From positions 1 to 11,423 of the forward strand of contig JALQVJ010000052.1 in assembly GCA_023260355.1 (NCBI GenBank): DNA of 11,423 nucleotides. Direction: 5' to 3'. Numbering within the stretch: the stretch's first letter is position 1; every line of letters begins with the position of its first letter. The notes under the pieces are model-generated. The model had not been told where the DNA came from. It saw nothing but the letters and a program-made list of their open reading frames with translations, and made no database searches. The stretch comes from Burkholderiaceae bacterium. Lineage in GTDB: Bacteria > Pseudomonadota > Gammaproteobacteria > Burkholderiales > Burkholderiaceae_C. Shown in pieces: positions 6,362 to 11,423 of this stretch. The position numbers and the translations under genes are program-made.

Positions 6362-7189
6362 CTACGCCGGATCGGCCTCTTTGAAGGCCGGCATTCGCTT
6401 TTCCAAACCTGCTTTCACCGCCTCCACCTGATTGGCTGAACCGATCAAGGCCACTTGCTCATGCGTCTCCGCCAGGAGCAGGTCTGCGGCGTTGGCATCA
6501 AAACACTGATTCAACAAACGTTTGCCAGCGCGCACGGCGTGTGGGCTGCGGCTGGCAATCTCTTTGGCCACCGCCATGGCTGCCGCCAGCGGGTCGTCCG
6601 CGACATGCGTGACCAAGCCCAGAGCCTGTGCCTCTTCGCCCGACAAGATGCGCCCGGTGTAAGTCAACTCGCGCATCACATCCGATCGCAACAATTCACG
6701 CATCAATGGCATGCCGGCCATATCAGGCACCAAGCCCCACTTGGACTCCAACACCGACAACTTCGTGTCCGCGGTCGCCCACCGCATATCGGCACCCAGC
6801 GCGACTTGCAAACCGCCACCAAAGGCGACGCCATGAATGGCCGCCAAAACCGGGACGGACAACTCGCGCCAAAGCCACGCCACCTGCTGCGCACGGTTCG
6901 CAATCGTTCCCTCGCGCGGCAGCAAATTGCCCATGTTGGGGCCCTTGCCCGAGCCCATCGCTTCAAAACTGCCCATGTCCAGGCCGGCACAAAAGGCCCG
7001 CCCTGCGCCGTGCATGACCACCACGCGCACCCCAGACATCCTGCGCACCAGATGGGCTGCTTCGATCAATCCATCGAACATAGCTGGATCGAGCGCATTC
7101 ATCTTGTCCGGCCTTGCCAACCGAACCGTCACAACGCCTGCCTCGGGAGAACTGACGCTCACGCGTCCACTGCAAAGGGTTTCACTCAT
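6362..7189 (-). CDS. Crotonase/enoyl-CoA hydratase family protein
   Basis: The 275-residue product is a crotonase-fold enzyme acting on an acyl-CoA thioester. The oxyanion-hole segments are AFCAGLD (65-71) and IHGVAFGGGLQ (118-128). At the position of the first catalytic glutamate of enoyl-CoA hydratase (E144 in the rat enzyme) there is Q128; the second is kept as E148 in SVLESKWG, and D156 in GLVPDMAG sits where dienoyl-CoA isomerases have their third acid. This makes plain hydratase activity uncertain; isomerase or another crotonase reaction is possible. The start codon overlaps the stop of the upstream acyl-CoA ligase by four bases (ATGA, 7189-7186), so the two are probably translationally coupled and act on related CoA thioesters. 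It is the last gene of the operon. Fold certain, reaction not. Confidence 0.9.
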   Translation of the reverse strand: MSETLCSGRVSVSSPEAGVVTVRLARPDKMNALDPAMFDGLIEAAHLVRRMSGVRVVVMHGAGRAFCAGLDMGSFEAMGSGKGPNMGNLLPREGTIANRAQQVAWLWRELSVPVLAAIHGVAFGGGLQVALGADMRWATADTKLSVLESKWGLVPDMAGMPLMRELLRSDVMRELTYTGRILSGEEAQALGLVTHVADDPLAAAMAVAKEIASRSPHAVRAGKRLLNQCFDANAADLLLAETHEQVALIGSANQVEAVKAGLEKRMPAFKEADPA

Positions 7190-8916
7190 GCTTTGGCTTT
7201 CTTCAGTGCTTCATCTTTGGCGTCTTGTTCGGCCTGAACCAATCGCCACATCAACTTGCCAGAGGCATTCAATGGCAACTCATCCACGAACTCGACGATG
7301 CGCGGGTACTTGTAAGCTGCCATGTGCTCCTTGGCCCACTCGATCACTTCCTCGGCAGACAGAATATCTCTGTGGGTCGCCTTGGGCACCACGACCGCCT
7401 TGACCGTCTCGCCGCGATACTCGTCCAACGCTGAAATCACACACACCTGGTGGATACCAGGGTGGTGGTGCAGCAGCGCCTCGACCTCTGCTGGCCAGAC
7501 CTTGAAGCCACTGGCGTTGATCATGCGCTTGAGTCGATCGCTGATAAAGAAGTAGCCCTCTTCATCGATGCGGCCGATATCACCGGAACGGAAAAAGGTT
7601 TTGCCGTCGATCTCAATGAACGCCTTCGCCGTGGCTTCAGGATTGCCCCAATAGCCCTTGAACACTTGCGGCCCGTGAATCACGATCTCGCCCGTCTCGC
7701 CTTGCGGCAACTCTTGCAGCGTCTCTAGGTCGATCACTCGGGCATCGACACCAATATAAGGAATACCCAAGCAGGCGCGCTTGCCACGCCCGCGGGGATT
7801 GCTGTGCGAGGGTGCCGCGGTCTCTGTCAGGCCGTAGCCCTCCGAGTACGCCAAGCCGTATTGCTCAAAGAGGCGCGCCGCCACCGCTGCGGGCATGGGT
7901 GCGCCGCCACCGCCGATGTACTCCAGCGAACTCAAGTCCACTTGGTCGATGTTGGGCATGGCGAGCAAATCGATCACCATGGTCGGGATGTTGGCCCAGT
8001 GGGTCACCCGCTGATTTGCGATGGCTTTGGCCGCCACGTCTCGATTCCAGCGCGGCAGCAACACCAACCGTGTGCCCCAGTAAATTGAGGAGAGCATGCA
8101 CACCACCAAGCCGGTGATGTGGAACATCGGCACCACCACCAGCATCGACGTCTTGCCGCTCAAGGTGGACCAAGTCCCAGATGCTTGCGTGTTGTGGCCC
8201 AACGTGCCGTGGGTATGGATGCATCCCTTGGACAAACCAGTCGTGCCGCTGGTGTAGGGCAACAAGGCCATGTCGTCATGACCCAAGCTCACAGGCGCGG
8301 GCACCGTGGTCGACGACATCACGGCATTCCAATCGTGCACTTGTAAACCAGCCGCTTGGGGCTGCTCAGGCGTGGCGTACAGCCACTGCCGCCACACCTC
8401 AGGCACTTGCGCATCACGCGCAACAGGGTCAGCCGGCAAAACATCCGTCCAGTTGAATGTGATGAGGTGCTTCAAACCGTCCGACATGGAGCCACTGGCC
8501 TTGGCCAACTCTGGCGCGATATCACACGAAGCCACTGCAACTTGGGCACCCGAGTCTTGGATATAGTGCGGCAACTCCTCGGCCTTGTTCATCGGATTCA
8601 CCGGCACAACCACCGCGCCCAACCGCATCACCGCGTGAAAGGCCAATATGTATTGGGGCGAGTTTTGGGTAAACAAAATCACCCTATCGCCCTTTTGCAC
8701 ACCCAAATCCGCCAACCCCCCGGCAAAACGCAGCGCCTCGTCTCGCAATTGAGCCCACGTCCAATCCTTGCCCAAAAAATGCAATCCCTGCTCGTCGGGA
8801 GTCAAGTCAGCGCGCCGCTGCAAGGCCTCCCAAACCGACGTGGTGACCGGCTCTAACTCATGAGGAACGCCGTCTGGCCAATGCGCCATGTGCAAGGCTT
8901 TGGGGTTGACTGCCAT
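7186..8916 (-). CDS. AMP-forming acyl-CoA ligase (long-chain fatty acid--CoA ligase-like)
   Basis: This ANL-superfamily enzyme activates a carboxylic acid via an acyl-adenylate to a CoA thioester. The 576-residue product is complete: P-loop YTSGTTGLSKG (221-231), the VPMFHITG segment (262-269), GGGGAPMP (335-342), the adenine-binding YGLTETAAPSH (361-371), SGD (444-446), hinge SDRLKRMINASGFKVWPAEVEA (about 459-480) and the C-terminal catalytic lysine K554 in LNASGKLMWR. There is no signal peptide. The sub-family resembles proteins usually labelled long-chain fatty acid--CoA ligases, but motifs do not fix the acid; medium-chain, branched or aryl acids are possible. The ATG at 8916 has a strong AGGAGA eight bases upstream. 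It follows the acetoacetyl-CoA synthetase by 60 bp and overlaps the crotonase gene by four bases. Confidence 0.93.
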   Translation of the reverse strand: MAVNPKALHMAHWPDGVPHELEPVTTSVWEALQRRADLTPDEQGLHFLGKDWTWAQLRDEALRFAGGLADLGVQKGDRVILFTQNSPQYILAFHAVMRLGAVVVPVNPMNKAEELPHYIQDSGAQVAVASCDIAPELAKASGSMSDGLKHLITFNWTDVLPADPVARDAQVPEVWRQWLYATPEQPQAAGLQVHDWNAVMSSTTVPAPVSLGHDDMALLPYTSGTTGLSKGCIHTHGTLGHNTQASGTWSTLSGKTSMLVVVPMFHITGLVVCMLSSIYWGTRLVLLPRWNRDVAAKAIANQRVTHWANIPTMVIDLLAMPNIDQVDLSSLEYIGGGGAPMPAAVAARLFEQYGLAYSEGYGLTETAAPSHSNPRGRGKRACLGIPYIGVDARVIDLETLQELPQGETGEIVIHGPQVFKGYWGNPEATAKAFIEIDGKTFFRSGDIGRIDEEGYFFISDRLKRMINASGFKVWPAEVEALLHHHPGIHQVCVISALDEYRGETVKAVVVPKATHRDILSAEEVIEWAKEHMAAYKYPRIVEFVDELPLNASGKLMWRLVQAEQDAKDEALKKAKA

Positions 8917-8924
8917 CTTGTTTG

Positions 8925-8930
8925 TCTCCT
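8925..8930 (-). promoter_or_regulatory. Strong ribosome binding site of the acyl-CoA ligase, with A-rich leader
   Basis: AGGAGA lies eight bases before the ATG at 8916. It is preceded by an A-rich run (about 8931-8950 on the minus strand) of the kind that keeps leaders unfolded. This is the best Shine-Dalgarno in the window and suggests the ligase is translated more strongly than the upstream synthetase. Confidence 0.75.
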
Positions 8931-8976
8931 GTTATTTTTTGATTTTTTACTGGTCACATCTCACACCCACGCGCTG

Positions 8977-11052
8977 TCAAGTGCGCGGGGGCGGGTGTTT
9001 TTGCAGGTGCGCATGCGCAAACGCTTGATACCAATCGAGGCACTCCGGATTGGCCATGGCGTCTGGGTTCACCACCTTGTGCAGCGGCTGCCCAAGCAAC
9101 AGCTTTTTGATCGGCAGCTCTTGCTTCTTGCCGCTCAACGTGCGCGGGATCGCTGCCACTTGGATGATGTCATTGGGCAAAAACCGCGGGCTGAGGCTTT
9201 GCTTGATCGACTCTCGAATCCGGCCCATCAGCGCGTCATCCAGCGTGACCCCGTCTCGCAAGGCCACAAACAAAGGCATGTAGCTCTCACGCCCGAGATA
9301 CTCCAAATCAACGACCATGCTGTCCAAAATCTCGGGCAAGCACTCGACGGCGGCATACAGCTCACTGGTGCCCATGCGCAACCCATGTCGATTGATCGTC
9401 GCGTCGCTGCGCCCGTAAATGATGCACGTGCCACGATCGGTGATCTTCAACCAATCGCCATGGCGCCAAACGCCACCCATCTCTGCCGGGCCGTCGCTGC
9501 CATCCGGCATGCGTCCATGCCCTGCCGGATAAGTGTCGAAATAGCTGCCAAGGTAGCGCGCGCCAGATGGGTCGCCCCAAAAGTAGATCGGCATTGACGG
9601 AATCGGTTGGGTACACACCAACTCGCCCACATCGTTCGTTAGGCTCTTGCCATCTTCGCTCCAGGCCTGCACCGCGCAACCCAAGAGGCGACACTGCATC
9701 TCACCCTGAACGGACGGCAGCTCCCGGTTGCCGCCCACGAAGGCCCCAGCAAAGTCAGTGCCCCCAGAAATGTTGCACCACCAGACATCGGGCACGCCGA
9801 CGGCCCGCAGCTGCTGCGTGCCCCAGCGCGAGGCCTCTTCGCTCAAGGGGGACCCAGTCGAGCCCAGCGTTCGAACTGCCGCCAAGCCCGGCCACTGCGT
9901 GAGATCGACATCGGCTTTGAGGCAATTGGCATAAAACGCAGCACCCGCACCAAAGAACGTGACCCGCTTCTCCGCCGCCATGCGCCACAGCGTGCCCCAA
10001 TCGGGTTTGGCCTTGGTGCCACCTGGGTTGCCATCAAAAATCACGCATGTTGTGCCACCCAACAAGCCCGCCACTTGGGCATTCCACATCACCCAGCCCG
10101 TGGAGCTGTACCAGTGGTAGCGCTCGCCCCAACTGTTGGCGTGATAGCTGCAACCAATGTCGTTGTGCAGCGTGCCCAGCGCCATCGTCACAATCACGAT
10201 GCCTCCGTGGCCATGCACGATCGGCTTGGGCAGGCCAGTTGTCCCGCTTGAGTACACCACCCACAGCGGATGGTCAAAAGGCACAGCCATCGGCGCAAAT
10301 GCCTGCGTCTGCGCGTCATCGCGTGCCAGCACCTGCGCCATATCTGCCCATTCAGGCCAAGCGCGATCAGGTTGCCACTCCCGCAACACCACGGTGTGTT
10401 TCAGCGTGGGCAAGCTGTCACGCAATTGGTGCACCACATCCCAACGGTCGTGATCCACACCGGCATATGTGACGCCATCAATCGCAATCAACGCCGTGGG
10501 CTCAATTTGTTTGAACCGGTCCAGCACAGCGTTGGTGCCCATATCGGGCGCACACACGCTCCACACAGCACCGAGGCTGGCGACCGCCAAAAACGCAATC
10601 ATGGTCTCGGGAATATTCGGCAAATAAGCCACCACCCGATCACCGCGCTGTACGCCGTTTTCGCTCAAATGCAAAGCCATCGCCGCCACGCGCCTGCGCA
10701 ACTCTGGCCAAGACACCTCTTGCTCCTGACCGCGCTCGTTGCGCGAGAGGATCGCGGGCATCCCGGCGGCGTGCGCGGCGTCCACGTGCCGCAGCACCTG
10801 GCTGGCGTAATTGAGTTGTGCGCCTTCAAACCACTTCGCGCCCGGCATCACATTCCGGTCCAAGGCCCGCGTGTGCGGCGTTGGCGATTGCAGCTCAAAG
10901 TAATCCCAAATGCTTTGCCAATACGCCTCTAAATCTTGCGTCGACCACTGCCACATCGCGTCGTACGAGTCAAAGCGCAAGCCCCGATGCTGGGCGAGCC
11001 AGTCTTGGTACAAACGGATTTGGGGCACGTACGGTGGAGGCGATATCGTCAT
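8977..11052 (-). CDS. Acetoacetyl-CoA synthetase (acetoacetate--CoA ligase)
   Basis: The enzyme activates acetoacetate with ATP and CoA, letting cells use ketone bodies or the products of polyhydroxybutyrate breakdown. From ATG 11052 the product has 691 residues. It has an N-terminal cap typical of acetyl/acetoacetyl-CoA synthetases (about 10-80), P-loop YSSGTTGLPK (267-276), the WYSSTGWVMWN block (314-324), NISGGTDFAG (427-436), WRHGDW (529-534), GRSDATINRHGLRMGTSE (547-564) and catalytic lysine K642 in LSGKKQELPIKK. The GRSDAT-x-N and SGKK-x-E blocks mark acetoacetyl- rather than acetyl-CoA synthetases. It is somewhat longer than the roughly 650-residue relatives, partly through extra residues at about 507-527. 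The start is uncertain: ATG 11088 (703 residues) and TTG 11112 (711) are in frame, and none has a good Shine-Dalgarno; homology begins right after 11052. First gene of a three-gene operon. Confidence 0.92.
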   Translation of the reverse strand: MTISPPPYVPQIRLYQDWLAQHRGLRFDSYDAMWQWSTQDLEAYWQSIWDYFELQSPTPHTRALDRNVMPGAKWFEGAQLNYASQVLRHVDAAHAAGMPAILSRNERGQEQEVSWPELRRRVAAMALHLSENGVQRGDRVVAYLPNIPETMIAFLAVASLGAVWSVCAPDMGTNAVLDRFKQIEPTALIAIDGVTYAGVDHDRWDVVHQLRDSLPTLKHTVVLREWQPDRAWPEWADMAQVLARDDAQTQAFAPMAVPFDHPLWVVYSSGTTGLPKPIVHGHGGIVIVTMALGTLHNDIGCSYHANSWGERYHWYSSTGWVMWNAQVAGLLGGTTCVIFDGNPGGTKAKPDWGTLWRMAAEKRVTFFGAGAAFYANCLKADVDLTQWPGLAAVRTLGSTGSPLSEEASRWGTQQLRAVGVPDVWWCNISGGTDFAGAFVGGNRELPSVQGEMQCRLLGCAVQAWSEDGKSLTNDVGELVCTQPIPSMPIYFWGDPSGARYLGSYFDTYPAGHGRMPDGSDGPAEMGGVWRHGDWLKITDRGTCIIYGRSDATINRHGLRMGTSELYAAVECLPEILDSMVVDLEYLGRESYMPLFVALRDGVTLDDALMGRIRESIKQSLSPRFLPNDIIQVAAIPRTLSGKKQELPIKKLLLGQPLHKVVNPDAMANPECLDWYQAFAHAHLQKHPPPRT

Positions 11053-11078
11053 GCGTGGAACAGTAGCAAATGCCACGC
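11053..11078 (-). repeat. Hairpin directly upstream of the acetoacetyl-CoA synthetase start
   Basis: GCGTGG (11053-11058) and CCACGC (11073-11078) form a 6-bp inverted repeat with a 14-base loop that ends at the base before the ATG at 11052. In the mRNA it would occupy the place of a ribosome binding site. The 9-mer CAAATGCCA occurs in the loop and stem (11067-11075) and again at 11110-11118. Otherwise the stretch 11079-11260 shows no gene and no convincing promoter. Confidence 0.35.
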
Positions 11079-11263
11079 GCTTGTGCATCCCTTGGCTGTC
11101 ACGCAGGTTCAAATGCCAGCAGGTTCGGTGCGTTGCGCGTTTTCCCGAATTGCCAAGCGAGCGAAACGCGAATCGGCATCACATCAATTCTTTGTGAGCC
11201 AGGTGGTCCAAACCCCGCGTGGCACCTGCGCGATTGGTTGCCGCATCGCCAAGCCATCACCAC

Positions 11264-11286
11264 AAAAAAGCCCCCAGTCGGGGGCT
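11264..11286 (-). terminator. Intrinsic terminator of the gene at the right edge
   Basis: On the minus strand AGCCCCC (11286-11280), loop GACT, GGGGGCT (11275-11269), running into six T (11269-11264). It lies 45 bases past the stop of the partial gene at the right edge and separates that gene from the acetoacetyl-CoA synthetase operon. Confidence 0.88.
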
Positions 11287-11330
11287 ATCAGCGACCTGAA
11301 TCGTGGCCGCATCGGCGAGCGCCCATTGCC

Positions 11331-11423
11331 TTAAGCCGTGGGGAACATCTCTTTGTAACGGCCGTCGTGCATCCATGCCGCGTGCTTGGGTGCCTTTTTG
11401 GTTTGGCCCCACTCTTCCAACAT
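11331..11423 (-). CDS. 3' end of an unrecognised gene (last 30 codons)
   Basis: An open frame enters from the right edge and ends with TAA at 11333-11331, followed by a clear terminator. The visible residues start MLEEWGQTKK and end GRYKEMFPTA, with HAAWM between; they are hydrophilic and aromatic-rich. The frame happens to show an ATG at the very edge, but no ribosome binding site can be seen there, so this is more likely the C-terminus of a longer protein than a 30-residue peptide. I do not recognise the family. It is on the same strand as the acyl-CoA operon but separated from it by the terminator and about 280 bp. Confidence 0.55.
   Translation of the reverse strand: MLEEWGQTKKAPKHAAWMHDGRYKEMFPTA

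Noticed and set aside
8931..8950. T-rich runs on the plus strand between the two ligase genes as a terminator
   Set aside because: No hairpin precedes the runs, and transcription here is on the minus strand, where they read as an A-rich leader.
8977..11112. Plus-strand frames of up to about 245 codons opposite the acyl-CoA operon
   Set aside because: All are antisense shadows of well-matched enzymes, with no motifs of their own.
1..11423. Search for CRISPR arrays, tRNAs, insertion sequences, toxin-antitoxin or defence genes
   Set aside because: Nothing was seen: no regularly spaced repeats, cloverleaf-like segments, transposase motifs or small paired genes; nearly all space is taken by housekeeping or catabolic genes.

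Overview
The window looks like an ordinary chromosomal stretch of a GC-rich betaproteobacterium, most likely Burkholderiales and probably Comamonadaceae-like. This rests on the character of the proteins (FtsH, a YhbY with a long basic tail, an oligopeptidase A-type PrlC, class 2 PyrD) and on the richness in acyl-CoA metabolism genes; the genus cannot be fixed from sequence alone. Nine substantial genes are present, plus the 3' end of a tenth. I see no tRNA, rRNA, CRISPR array, insertion sequence, prophage or obvious recent transfer.

Layout. (1) 1-2197: the classical rlmE(ftsJ)-ftsH cluster on the minus strand, with ftsH cut by the left edge, divergent from yhbY across only 33 bp. Overlapping -10-like elements lie in that gap, and yhbY ends in an intrinsic terminator. 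(2) 2328-4400: prlC, an M3 zinc oligopeptidase, on the plus strand and convergent with rpiA. A dense set of nested inverted repeats separates the two. (3) 4489-6306: rpiA (minus) and pyrD (plus) diverge from a 69 bp gap. (4) 6362-11052: a minus-strand catabolic operon whose transcription order is acetoacetyl-CoA synthetase, then an AMP-forming acyl-CoA ligase 60 bp later, then a crotonase overlapping the ligase by 4 bp. (5) 11053-11423: a leader region, a good minus-strand terminator and the last 30 codons of an unrecognised gene.

Functionally the left half is housekeeping: ribosome maturation (YhbY, RlmE), membrane and cytosolic proteolysis (FtsH, PrlC), the pentose phosphate pathway (RpiA) and pyrimidine synthesis (PyrD). 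The right half activates acids to CoA thioesters and processes the products. It probably feeds acetoacetate (ketone body or polyhydroxybutyrate turnover) and a second, unidentified acid into beta-oxidation-like metabolism.

I did not find a convincing new biological system. The points most worth a second look are the two compact divergent promoter regions, a possibly leaderless yhbY, a crotonase with an altered active-site residue set, a heat-shock-like promoter candidate before ftsH, and the substrate of the three-gene acyl-CoA operon.
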